Assembly: GCF_000585215.1 (NCBI RefSeq)
Contig: NZ_AONC01000041.1
Location: 1-39,991 of the forward strand
DNA length: 39,991 nt
Reading direction: 5' to 3'
From: Imhoffiella purpurea
Lineage (GTDB): Bacteria; Pseudomonadota; Gammaproteobacteria; Chromatiales; Chromatiaceae
Both the position numbers and the translations under genes were made by a program. Shown piece after piece: positions 32,798 to 39,991 of this stretch. Positions within the stretch are counted from its first letter, which is position 1, and the number at the start of each line of letters is the position of its first letter. The notes under the pieces were generated by a model. It saw only the letters and a program-made list of their open reading frames with translations, was not told the origin of the DNA and searched no databases.

Positions 32798-33268
32798 ATG
32801 ATCGAGATCGAGATTCCGGGGTTCGGCTGGCTGTGCCTCGAACATCTGGTGTGCGACTACAACGGCACGCTCGCCGAGGATGGAGAGCTACTGCCCGGCG
32901 TGCGCGAATCGCTGACCGCGCTGGCCGAAAACCTGAGCGTGCACGTGATCACCGCCGACACCTTCGGTCTGGCGGCCGACCGTCTGGCGGGCCTGCCGGT
33001 CGGGGTGACGGTGATTCCGGTCGAATCCCAGGACCAGGCCAAGCTCGATTTCGTCTCGGAACTGGGTCGTGAACGGGTGATGGCGATCGGCAACGGTCGC
33101 AACGACGCCAAGATGCTGGCCGCGGCCGCCGTCGGTGTGGCCCTGATCCAGCGTGAGGGCGCCTGCGCGGCGACGCTGGCGAGCGCGGACCTGGTCTGTA
33201 CTCAGGTGCAGGATGCGCTGGATCTGCTGCTCGAGCCGAAGCGGCTCGTCGCTACGCTGAGATCCTGA
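32798..33268 (+). CDS. HAD-family small protein (soluble P-type ATPase-like)
   Basis: 156 aa from ATG 32798. The HAD motifs are present in order: motif I CDYNGTLAEDG with nucleophile Asp20, then HVITADTFG as motif II (Thr), KLDFVSEL with the Lys of motif III, and AIGNGRNDAKML as motif IV. The family of soluble P-type ATPase-like proteins has this short, capless layout and a start like MIEIEIPG. Position +2 after the nucleophile is Asn rather than the usual acid/base Asp of phosphatases. This is compatible with that subfamily but suggests weak or no ordinary phosphatase activity. It diverges from the PspA-like gene. Confidence 0.8.
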   Translation: MIEIEIPGFGWLCLEHLVCDYNGTLAEDGELLPGVRESLTALAENLSVHVITADTFGLAADRLAGLPVGVTVIPVESQDQAKLDFVSELGRERVMAIGNGRNDAKMLAAAAVGVALIQREGACAATLASADLVCTQVQDALDLLLEPKRLVATLRS

Positions 33269-33300
33269 AAGGGGGCCGATGCTCTTGTGACGGAGAAGGT

Positions 33301-35043
33301 CTAGCTCGCGAGGGCTTTGGCGGGTTCGATCGAGTCGGCTATCTCGGTTGGCGCCAATGCCTCATGCAACAGCGCGTCGAGCAGGCGGCGGCGGGTGCTG
33401 TCAGTGGTGGCGAGGCTGGCTTCGAGGCGGTCGCACAGAGCCATCAGTTCGTCGACCTTGGCGACGATGCGGTGTTGTTCTGGGAGGGGGGGGAGCGGGA
33501 CGACGAACTGGGTCACATCAGTTAGCCGAAAGCTGTTCTTGATGCCTCGCTGAGGCTCGTTGAATTGGTCCTGTGCGAACGGTGATCGGAACAACTCGGG
33601 TAGATAACGACCTTGCATCTCCGGCATAGGCCGCACCATTGCCGTATGCTGATTGATGTATGCCTCACCAAAGCCTTCCGGGATCAAGCCGAGCATTCCG
33701 ACATCTCCGGTTATGGAGATCAGGATGTCACCTGCTTCAAGGCGGGTACGTGTGCCCTCGCCATCGGCAGGCGGTTTGACTCGCTGAACGTGGTCCAACC
33801 TAAGATGATAGTGGTCCTTCGATAGATTTCCCATCCTGACGAAGATTGCTCCCTCGTTCGAATGATACTGTGCCCAATCGCGAGATCCGCTCGTGACAAA
33901 TTGGCTGAGGTTACCGAGTCGAGTCCAAGCCCATCCGTCTGGCAACTCGAACTTCGTTTCGGCATCAGTTATTGGCGGGAGCGCCTTGACTCTCCTGATT
34001 CCGCGAATGTCCGTTAGAGAAGACCTTGCACCTGTGATTCTTTCCAATAACTTATCCGCAGGCTCATCATCCGGGTTCTGCGCCACCAGCTTGCCACGCA
34101 CGGCGAGGTTGAGGATGGTCTGGCGCAGCTGCTTGATCTGGTCGGAGCGGATGGTGAGGGCCGGCAGAGTGTCAAGGGCGAAGCGGGCGTGCTCGATGAA
34201 GGTGGCCTGGTCGGGAGCGTTGAGACGGGCGAGGCTCGCCGCCGCTAGCCGGTCGCGTGTCGACTCCCGCTGCGCGCGAGCCGCCTCTAGCCGATCGCAC
34301 AGCGCCATCAGCTCATCAACCTTGGCGACGATGCGGTGTTGTTCGGCGAGGGGTGGAAGCGGAAAGGGCGTCCAAACAATCTTCACCTTGGAAATGTTCG
34401 GTTGAGCACCGCCCTCACTTGCCGACCGAAATTGAGCTCTCTGAGAGAGCAGGTACAGAAACAAAAATTGGTTGGAGACACCTCGTAGAGGCGTGCAGCC
34501 GCACACCGCCTGATTTGTTACGGCCTGCTCTGCTAGAATCGCTAGTTTCCCGATTGTCGCGCCATACATAGCAATCAGAACGTCGCCTGGCTGATTCAGC
34601 CTAAACGCCCCGTTCCTCACCGCGTATTCAGTGAGCGTCTCCTCCGAACCGGAAAGCTGCCTGTTGTCATTGAGCTCGCCAGACTTCAGCCAGGTGATAT
34701 CGCCACCGTAGAAGTCAGGGTTTCCTCTCGGAGGAGTGGAGCCTGATCCCCAATCGCCGACCGAGCCCAGGCGTGTCCAAATCCAAGCTGACGGGGTAAT
34801 GAAGGGCTCTTCCTCCGGAATAACCGGATCAACCTGCAATCGTCTGATTCTTCCCGCCTTGACTAGCCGCGTCTTCTCCTCGGTAATCCGCGTCATTAGC
34901 TCCGTCGCTGGCTCATCAGCCGGATCCTGCGGCACCAGCTTCCCCCGCACCGCCAAATCGAGAATGAACCGCCGCAGACGGGCGACGGCGTCGGGCGCAT
35001 CGGCGATGCGCTCATAGAGCGCGAGCAATGAGTCTGGATTCAT
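33301..35043 (-). CDS. hsdS: Type I restriction-modification specificity subunit HsdS
   Basis: Read from ATG 35043 (580 aa); the frame is open further upstream but overlaps the toxin gene there. HsdS sets the recognition sequence of the type I complex. Two target-recognition domains alternate with repeated conserved helices: FILDLAVRGKLVPQDPADEP (about 26-45) and TILNLAVRGKLVAQNPDDEP mid-protein, with LPPLAEQHRIVAKVDELMALC and LPPLPEQHRIVAKVDELMALC after each. Each recognition domain is lower in GC than the helices, typical of exchange by recombination. The start overlaps the toxin stop (ATGA), so hsdS translation is coupled to the FitAB-type pair. Both recognition domains look intact. Confidence 0.93.
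   Translation of the reverse strand: MNPDSLLALYERIADAPDAVARLRRFILDLAVRGKLVPQDPADEPATELMTRITEEKTRLVKAGRIRRLQVDPVIPEEEPFITPSAWIWTRLGSVGDWGSGSTPPRGNPDFYGGDITWLKSGELNDNRQLSGSEETLTEYAVRNGAFRLNQPGDVLIAMYGATIGKLAILAEQAVTNQAVCGCTPLRGVSNQFLFLYLLSQRAQFRSASEGGAQPNISKVKIVWTPFPLPPLAEQHRIVAKVDELMALCDRLEAARAQRESTRDRLAAASLARLNAPDQATFIEHARFALDTLPALTIRSDQIKQLRQTILNLAVRGKLVAQNPDDEPADKLLERITGARSSLTDIRGIRRVKALPPITDAETKFELPDGWAWTRLGNLSQFVTSGSRDWAQYHSNEGAIFVRMGNLSKDHYHLRLDHVQRVKPPADGEGTRTRLEAGDILISITGDVGMLGLIPEGFGEAYINQHTAMVRPMPEMQGRYLPELFRSPFAQDQFNEPQRGIKNSFRLTDVTQFVVPLPPLPEQHRIVAKVDELMALCDRLEASLATTDSTRRRLLDALLHEALAPTEIADSIEPAKALAS
33428..33480. repeat. Direct repeat within hsdS, copy 1
   Basis: Copy 1 (33428-33480) and copy 2 (34291-34343) match at 48 of 53 bases, with the last 24 bases identical. 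They encode the conserved QHRIVAKVDELMALC helix region after each recognition domain. Such repeats can support recombination between domains. Confidence 0.85.
34291..34343. repeat. Direct repeat within hsdS, copy 2
   Basis: Partner of 33428-33480. Same orientation, 863 bases apart, with five mismatches confined to its first half. Confidence 0.85.
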
Positions 35044-35450
35044 TGGAAGGGATCGAGTAGGGCGACGCCGGTGCCGGCGAAGTCGCTGGTGTTGCGCGTG
35101 ACCACCACGAGGTCGTGGATCAGGGCGACGGCGGCGATCTGCTTGTCGATGGGATGCTGCGGATGCGGGGCCATGAGCTTGCCCCAGACCTGGGCGCAGT
35201 CGGCGTCGAAGTCGAGGATGCGATCGGCGTATTCGGTCAGGACGCGATCGAGCCAGTCTTCGAGCAGCCGGGCCTGGGGTGCGTCGCCCCGGTTCCGGAT
35301 GCGCTCCACTCCACGCCGCAGCTCGCCGATGGTCTGGACGCTGAGATACAGATCGCCGGGCGACGCCTCGCTCAGGAAATCCAGCACGCCGACGTTGGCG
35401 CGCGGTCCCTTGCGCGCCTCGCTGATGACGTTGGTGTCGACCAGATACAT
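35040..35450 (-). CDS. PIN-domain toxin, VapC/FitB type
   Basis: 136 aa from ATG 35450. PIN-domain acidic residues are all present: Asp5 in MYLVDTNVISEARKG, Glu43 in VQTIGELRRG, Asp102 in HPIDKQIAAVAL and Asp123 in VVTRNTSDFAGTGV. They coordinate metal for ribonuclease activity. The layout and the VDTNVISE start are closest to FitB. The start overlaps the antitoxin stop by one base (TGATG), and the stop overlaps the hsdS start by four (ATGA). It therefore forms a single translationally linked string antitoxin-toxin-hsdS. Confidence 0.9.
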   Translation of the reverse strand: MYLVDTNVISEARKGPRANVGVLDFLSEASPGDLYLSVQTIGELRRGVERIRNRGDAPQARLLEDWLDRVLTEYADRILDFDADCAQVWGKLMAPHPQHPIDKQIAAVALIHDLVVVTRNTSDFAGTGVALLDPFQ

Positions 35451-35668
35451 CAGGCCGAGTCCGGATGGCGGGCGAAATCCTCGTCGGTGCCGACATCGGG
35501 CATGCTTGCAAGCACCTCGGCGAACGAGCGGCGGGGCGGACGGCTCAGGGCATTGCGCAGGATCTCGCGGTGCTCGGCCTCGGCGCTGCGGCCGTGCGCG
35601 GCCGCCGACTGTTTGAGCGCCTTGACGACATCGGCATCGACATTGCGGACGACGAGATTGGTCGCCAT
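35450..35668 (-). CDS. FitA-like ribbon-helix-helix antitoxin
   Basis: 72 aa from ATG 35668, with GAGG about 5 bases upstream. The N-terminus (NLVVRNVDADVVKALKQSAA) is a beta strand and helix, then HGRSAEAEHREILRNAL, the helix signature of FitA-type ribbon-helix-helix proteins. The tail (RRSFAEVLASMPDVG) would bind the PIN toxin. It should repress its own promoter just upstream and neutralise the toxin. Confidence 0.9.
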   Translation of the reverse strand: MATNLVVRNVDADVVKALKQSAAAHGRSAEAEHREILRNALSRPPRRSFAEVLASMPDVGTDEDFARHPDSA

Positions 35669-35681
35669 GCTCACCTCGCGG

Positions 35682-35733
35682 AATGATTGAAATGATTGCA
35701 CTCAATCTAGCATCGCCCGCGAAATCGCCGCAA
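35682..35733 (-). promoter_or_regulatory. Candidate promoter and operator of the FitAB-hsdS string
   Basis: On the minus strand TTGCGG (35733-35728) and TAGATT (35709-35704) are 18 bases apart. Downstream, CAATCATT occurs twice, 9 bases apart (35698-35691 and 35689-35682), and GATTG-CACT-CAATC (35694-35707) forms an inverted repeat. These repeats are suitable for a FitA-type repressor. The promoter would give hsdS a second transcription start separate from hsdR. Confidence 0.45.
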
Positions 35734-35763
35734 CAAGGTAATTTCGTGACCGGTCGTCGACCC

Positions 35764-35946
35764 GTAGGGCGCAATAGCGATAGCGTATTGCGCCGCATGG
35801 CCGGTTGCGGGGAGCCTCGATCCATCCGCCCGCGTACATCCGGCGCAATACGGCCGCCTTTGGCTCCAGTGACGCTGGTCCAAGCAACGATTCGACGGGC
35901 ATCATGCACGGTGGCCAGGGCTCACAAGCGGCCTATTGCGCCCTAC
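35764..35946. mobile_element. MITE/BIME-like repeat element of 183 bp
   Basis: The ends are perfect 14-base inverted repeats: GTAGGGCGCAATAG (35764-35777) and CTATTGCGCCCTAC (35933-35946). The core GGCGCAATA occurs at 35768 and 35842, and its complement TATTGCGCC at 35786 and 35934, giving one perfect 9-bp hairpin with a 9-base loop and one long-range pair. No transposase is encoded and no clear target duplication is visible. It ends 5 bases after the hsdM stop and fills the hsdM to fitA gap. Confidence 0.7.
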
Positions 35947-35951
35947 CGGCC

Positions 35952-37409
35952 TTACCGCAGCAGCGCCTCGGCCAGCACCTCCTTGAGCTGTGCGCGCAGG
36001 CTGGCGGTCTCGCGCTCGGCGGCGTCGAGTTCGGCGAGCAGGGCCTCCGGGTCGCCAAGGTCGTCCTCGACCCGGTGGGGGTTCTTGATGTCGAGGTTGT
36101 AGCCGCGGGCCTTGATCTCGTCGATGCCCACCTTCCAGGCCTGCGGGCCTTCCTCGCGGCCCTCGCGCCCGGCGCCGCCCCACCAGGCGACACAGTCGCT
36201 CAGGTGCTCGACGCGGATCGGCCGGGTCATGGAGTATGCCTTCTGGCCCTCCGGCACGCGGTGCTCCCAGAACCAGACCTCCTGGGTCGGCGTGCCCTTC
36301 TCGAAGAAGAGCAGGTTGGTGCCGATGCTGGCGTAGGGCTTGAAGACCGAATTCGGTAGCCGGACGATGGTGTGCAGGTTGCACTCCTCCAGCAGGTGCT
36401 CCTTGAGTCGCGTCTTGACGCCCTCGCCGAAGAGGGTGCCGTCCGGCAGCACCACGGCGGCGCGCCCGCCCGGCTTGAGCAGCCTGATGATGAGCGCGAG
36501 GAAGAGATCGGCGGTCTCGCGGGTGCGGAAGTGGGCCGGAAAGTTGGACTCGATGCCGTCCTCCTCCCGGCCGCCGAAGGGCGGATTGGTGAGCACGATG
36601 TCCACGCGGTCGCCCTGCCCGTAGCTGATGTAGGGCCGGGCGAGTGTGTTGTCGTGACGCACGAAGCTGGGGTCCTCGATGCCGTGCAGCAACATGTTGG
36701 TGACGCAGAGCATGTGCGGGAGCTGCTTCTTCTCGACCGCGCGCAGGGCGGTCTGCATGGTCTCCTCGTGCTCCGGCTTCTTCACGTAGTGCTTGCGCAT
36801 GTGGTCGATGGCGCCAGTGAGGAACCCGCCGGTGCCGCAGGAGGGATCGAGCAGGATCTCGCCGGGGCGCGGATCGATGCGGTCGGTCATGAAGGCGGTG
36901 ACGGCGCGCGGGGTGTAGTACTCGCCGGCGTTTCCGGCGGACTGCAGGTCGTTGAGGATCTGTTCGTAGATGTCGCCGAAATGCTGGCGCTGGCGCAGGT
37001 CGTTGAAGTCGATGGCGTCGATCTTGTTGGCCACCTGACGCATCAGCTGTCCCGACTTCATGTAGTTGTAGGCGTCCTCGAAGACGTCGCGCACGACCCG
37101 GCGGCGATCGCCCGGCGCGCTGGTGACGGCGAGCTTCTTCAGCGTCGGGAAGAGGTCGCCGTTGACGAAATCCAGCAGTTCCTCGCCGGTGATGCCTTCG
37201 GCGTCGGCCGCCCAGGCGCGCCATTGGAGCCGGCGCGGGATGGGCGAGCGGTAGTCGTCCCGCAGGAGTTCGAGTTCCTGATCCTGGTCGTCGATGATCT
37301 TGAGGAAGAACATCCAGCAGAGCTGGCTGATGCGCTGGGCGTCACCGTCGACGCCGGTGTCCTGGCGCATGATGTCTTGGATGGATTTGACGCGGGTACG
37401 GACGGACAT
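35952..37409 (-). CDS. hsdM: Type I restriction-modification DNA methyltransferase HsdM
   Basis: 485 aa from ATG 37409, 5 bases after the hsdR stop. It forms the methylase with HsdS and methylates adenine N6. The N-terminal helical bundle (residues 1-150) has ISQLCWMFFLKIIDD. The catalytic domain has AGEYYTPRAVTAFM, the SAM motif DPSCGTGG (188-195) and the catalytic NPPFGG (275-280). The C-terminal part (WKVGIDEIKARGYNLDIKNPH) contacts HsdS. Length and layout are those of the EcoEI/EcoAI (type IB) group. All motifs are intact. Confidence 0.96.
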   Translation of the reverse strand: MSVRTRVKSIQDIMRQDTGVDGDAQRISQLCWMFFLKIIDDQDQELELLRDDYRSPIPRRLQWRAWAADAEGITGEELLDFVNGDLFPTLKKLAVTSAPGDRRRVVRDVFEDAYNYMKSGQLMRQVANKIDAIDFNDLRQRQHFGDIYEQILNDLQSAGNAGEYYTPRAVTAFMTDRIDPRPGEILLDPSCGTGGFLTGAIDHMRKHYVKKPEHEETMQTALRAVEKKQLPHMLCVTNMLLHGIEDPSFVRHDNTLARPYISYGQGDRVDIVLTNPPFGGREEDGIESNFPAHFRTRETADLFLALIIRLLKPGGRAAVVLPDGTLFGEGVKTRLKEHLLEECNLHTIVRLPNSVFKPYASIGTNLLFFEKGTPTQEVWFWEHRVPEGQKAYSMTRPIRVEHLSDCVAWWGGAGREGREEGPQAWKVGIDEIKARGYNLDIKNPHRVEDDLGDPEALLAELDAAERETASLRAQLKEVLAEALLR

Positions 37410-37414
37410 GGGGA

Positions 37415-39868
37415 CTAGGCGGTTTCCTGGTAGAGGGCGGATTGAAGTGCGTGGACGGCCTGCTCGAAACCTGGTCGGCCGCCGAATGCCTTGACGAGCT
37501 GAACCGGTGTCCCGAGCCTGTCGAAGGGCGGAATGCGCAGCACCTTGGTGTCGTCGAGGTTGAGCACGCCTTCGTCGGCGTACTTGTCGAGCAGCGCATC
37601 GAGCACGGCTCGGGCCTGCGGGCCGTATTGCGCGAAGACATCGCGCTTCTTGACGTTCTCGGCCCGCTCGCGACGGGTGAGCGGCTTGGCGTCGAAGGCG
37701 ATGTGGCAGACGAGATCGAAGGGGTCGAGATCCTTGCCCAGCTCGGCGGCGATGATCTCCAGCGGCAGCCCCTCGGCCGCCAGCTCGTCGAGCAGCGCCT
37801 GCTTGCGCTCGGCCGTGCTCCAGCGCTTGAGGAAGTCGTCGAGGCTCGCGAAGTGTCGGTGCAGCGCCTTGCGGGTGAAGTCGCGCAGGCTCTCGGTGAC
37901 GAGCTTGCCCTGCTCGTCGAGGTATTCGACACGTTCGGCGACGATGCTGGCCGCGACGCCGTCGACATAGACCTTCTCGCGTCCGTTGCCGCCGGTTGGG
38001 GTGTCGATGTCCGCTGTATCGCCGACCAGAACCTCGTAGTCGCCGGAGTCTTCCTCGATCCCGGTATCGGCCGCCTCGTCGTCCGCCGGAGGCTCATCCG
38101 GCGGTGAGACGGGCTCGTCCGGGCGCGGTTCGTAGATCTGCACCGGTTCGCCGTCGAAGTCCGGGTCGGCGAAGTGGCTGGTCGCGCCGCGGAAGTCGAT
38201 GAGGGTGAAATAGTACTTGCGGGTGTCCTCGTGCACCCGGGTGCCGCGGCCGACGATCTGCTTGAACTCGGTCATGGAGCCGATCTCGCGGTCGAGCACG
38301 ATCAGCCGGCAGGTCTGGGCGTCGACTCCGGTGGAGAGCAGGCGCGAGGTGGTGACCAGCACCGGGTAGCGGGCCTCGGGGTCGATGAAGTTGCCGAGCT
38401 CGGCCTGGCCCTCGGTGTCGCCGCCGGTGATGCGCATGACGTAGCGATGGTTCTGCGCGACCAGATCGGCGTTCTCGTTGATCAGCGCCTGGCGCATGCG
38501 GGCCGCGTGCTCCCGGTCGACGCAGAAGACGATGGTCTTCTGGAAGCGGTCGCCGCTCTGGTGGAGAAACTCCGTGACCTTGCAGGCGACGAGCTTGGTT
38601 CGTTCGTCGAGCACCAGGGTGCGGTCGAAGTCCTTGGCGTTGTAGAGACGGTCCTCGACGACCTCGCCGTCGCGGTCGAGCTGGCCCTGCTCCGGGCGGT
38701 AGCCCTCGACGTCGCGGTCGATGTGGATCTTGACGACCTTGTAGGGCGCGAGGAAGCCGTCGCGGATGCCCTGCTTGAGCGAGTAGGAATAGACCGGCTC
38801 GCCGAAGTAGGCCATGTTGGAGACGTATTCGGTCTCCTTCGGCGTGGCGGTGAGGCCGATCTGGGTGGCGGCCGAGAAGTGCTCCAGGATCTCGCGCCAG
38901 GCGGAGTCCTCGGCGGCGCTGCCGCGATGACACTCGTCGATGACGATGAGATCGAAGAAGCCGGGGGAGAATTCGCGGTAGAGCTTCTGGCGCTCCTCGG
39001 GGCCGGTGATCGCCTGGTAGAGCCCGAGATAGATCTCGTAGGCGGTATCGATGCGGCGCTTCTTGTCGAGGGCGATGGCGAGATCGATCTGGCTGCCGTC
39101 GTCGCGTTCGATGGTCTTGGACTTGGTCGAGAGCTTGGCCATCGCCGGACCGAAGGGGCGGAAGTCGTTGACCATCGTCTGGTCGACGAGCACGTTGCGG
39201 TCGGCGAGGAAGAGGATGCGCCTCTTGCGGCCCGCCTTCCACAGCCGCCAGATGATCTGGAAGGCGGTGTAGGTCTTGCCTGTGCCGGTCGCCATGACCA
39301 GCAGGACGCGGTCGCTGCCCTTGGCGATGGCCTCGATGGCTGCGTTGACGGCATTGACCTGGTAGTAGCGTGGCGCCTTGCCGCTGCCGTCGTCGTAGTA
39401 GTCCTGCAGCACGATCCGTTCGGCCTCGGGCGTCAGCGCTTTCCAGGCACGGTAGCGTGCCCAGAGTGCGTCTGGCGAGGGAAAGGCATCGAGCGCGAGA
39501 CGGGTCTCGGTCACATCACCGCTGCCGGTGCGGTCGTGAAAGATGAATCCGTCGCCGTTGGACGAGAAGGCGAAGGGGATGTCGAGCGTCTCCGCATACC
39601 CGAGCGCCTGCTGCATCCCGTCGCCGATGCCGTGGGCGTTGTCCTTGGCCTCGATGACCGCGATGGGAATGTTTGGCTTGTAGTAGAGGATGTAGTCGGC
39701 CCGCTTGCCCTTGCCGCGGCTCACCAGCTTGCCGCGGACGATGATCCGGCCCTTGGTGAAGCTGACCTCCTCGCGGATCTGAGACTGCTCGTCCCATCCT
39801 GCGTTGCGCAGGGCAGAGGTGATGAACTTGGTGCAGATATCCCGCTCGCTGAGATCCTTCTTGTTCAT
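37415..39868 (-). CDS. hsdR: Type I restriction endonuclease subunit HsdR (EcoEI family)
   Basis: 817 aa from ATG 39868. The N-terminal nuclease has Asp58 and the E73-A-K75 pair (VIEAKD) of the PD-(D/E)xK fold. The SF2 translocase follows: MATGTGKT (192-199), DECH (311-314), LTATP, VTTSRLLSTGVD and the motif VI QIVGRGTR. An acidic proline-rich linker (about 578-630) leads to the EcoEI_R_C-type helical tail ending in LYQETA. It cuts unmodified DNA after ATP-driven translocation, together with HsdM and HsdS. It is the first gene of hsdR-hsdM-[repeat, FitAB]-hsdS. No strong ribosome-binding site is visible. Confidence 0.95.
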   Translation of the reverse strand: MNKKDLSERDICTKFITSALRNAGWDEQSQIREEVSFTKGRIIVRGKLVSRGKGKRADYILYYKPNIPIAVIEAKDNAHGIGDGMQQALGYAETLDIPFAFSSNGDGFIFHDRTGSGDVTETRLALDAFPSPDALWARYRAWKALTPEAERIVLQDYYDDGSGKAPRYYQVNAVNAAIEAIAKGSDRVLLVMATGTGKTYTAFQIIWRLWKAGRKRRILFLADRNVLVDQTMVNDFRPFGPAMAKLSTKSKTIERDDGSQIDLAIALDKKRRIDTAYEIYLGLYQAITGPEERQKLYREFSPGFFDLIVIDECHRGSAAEDSAWREILEHFSAATQIGLTATPKETEYVSNMAYFGEPVYSYSLKQGIRDGFLAPYKVVKIHIDRDVEGYRPEQGQLDRDGEVVEDRLYNAKDFDRTLVLDERTKLVACKVTEFLHQSGDRFQKTIVFCVDREHAARMRQALINENADLVAQNHRYVMRITGGDTEGQAELGNFIDPEARYPVLVTTSRLLSTGVDAQTCRLIVLDREIGSMTEFKQIVGRGTRVHEDTRKYYFTLIDFRGATSHFADPDFDGEPVQIYEPRPDEPVSPPDEPPADDEAADTGIEEDSGDYEVLVGDTADIDTPTGGNGREKVYVDGVAASIVAERVEYLDEQGKLVTESLRDFTRKALHRHFASLDDFLKRWSTAERKQALLDELAAEGLPLEIIAAELGKDLDPFDLVCHIAFDAKPLTRRERAENVKKRDVFAQYGPQARAVLDALLDKYADEGVLNLDDTKVLRIPPFDRLGTPVQLVKAFGGRPGFEQAVHALQSALYQETA

Positions 39869-39900
39869 GGTGTCCGTTCTGCCCGGTTGGATGTCGCCTT

Positions 39901-39906
39901 ATTATA
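39901..39906 (-). promoter_or_regulatory. TATAAT box upstream of hsdR
   Basis: A perfect minus-strand TATAAT lies at 39906-39901, 32 bases before the hsdR ATG. The best -35 at 17 bases (GCCGAA) is poor, and a TTGAGA lies too far away (23 bases). It is probably the -10 of the hsdR promoter. Confidence 0.4.
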
Positions 39907-39931
39907 CCTAGCGAATGCAGGATTTCGGCTC

Positions 39932-39991
39932 TCAATGACCGACAATCTGAAAGTTCTCAGCAAGCAGCGTACGCAGCTGCGGTGCATAGCG
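39932..39991 (-). CDS. C-terminal end of an upstream minus-strand gene (partial, unidentified)
   Basis: The last 60 bases read on the minus strand as an open frame ending in TGA at 39934-39932: RYAPQLRTLLAENFQIVGH. It lies upstream of hsdR and could be the end of the preceding gene, but 19 residues are too few to identify a family or even to be sure it is coding. Confidence 0.3.
   Translation of the reverse strand, partial: RYAPQLRTLLAENFQIVGH

Noticed and set aside
33428-34343. CRISPR-like repeat pair in hsdS
   Set aside because: Only two diverged copies, 863 bases apart and both coding for HsdS conserved helices; no array anywhere in the window.
35044-35511. N-terminal extension of the hsdS frame by 156 codons
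   Set aside because: The extension is Arg/Pro/Ala-rich and overlaps the PIN toxin gene in another frame. MNPDSLLALYERIADAPDAV at 35043 is a normal HsdS start and overlaps the toxin stop.

Overview
The window is dense, GC-rich DNA with long genes and short gaps, and its products look gammaproteobacterial. A Chromatiales-type (purple sulfur bacterium or relative) chromosome fits best: a glycogen block of glgX, GH57, DUF4912 and glgA, a TolC-family protein next to aroC, and a YheT hydrolase. This placement is an inference, because no rRNA or photosynthesis gene is present. I saw no tRNA, rRNA, CRISPR array, prophage or complete insertion sequence.

Layout. 1-147 is the tail of a methyl-accepting chemotaxis protein. 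181-9301 holds two very large membrane proteins I cannot assign (1189 and about 1385 aa). They flank a small orphan gene and an apparent fusion of an antitoxin N-terminus to a secreted Lcl/DUF1566 domain. A 43-bp tandem duplication forms the end of the second giant gene. 9383-13740 carries a CbiX-like chelatase with a DUF454 membrane protein, a small anchored protein, a class III cyclase fused to PilZ, and a YheT hydrolase. 13941-17663 carries a TolC-family protein, aroC and an MFS transporter. 17825-23936 is the glycogen block, followed by a PilZ protein on the opposite strand and then folP.

From 25681 the region becomes accessory in character. It has a DUF2235 hydrolase with a C-terminal LecA-like lectin domain, a ParDE-type toxin-antitoxin pair with a clear operator, and a minus-strand module of PspA-like protein, polytopic membrane protein, sigma-54 activator and possibly a methyltransferase (32582 down to 28240). 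A small HAD protein is divergent from this module. The rest (33301-39868) is a type I restriction-modification operon, hsdR-hsdM-hsdS. A MITE-like repeat and a FitAB-type toxin-antitoxin pair sit between hsdM and hsdS, and the toxin gene overlaps the hsdS start by four bases.

The two most system-like observations are the PspA/membrane/sigma-54 activator module, which looks like an envelope-stress circuit without recognisable pspB or pspC, and the toxin-antitoxin pair wired into the specificity-subunit gene. The cyclase-PilZ fusion and the DUF2235-lectin fusion are the most unusual domain combinations. All family calls come from reading motifs; no database search was run.
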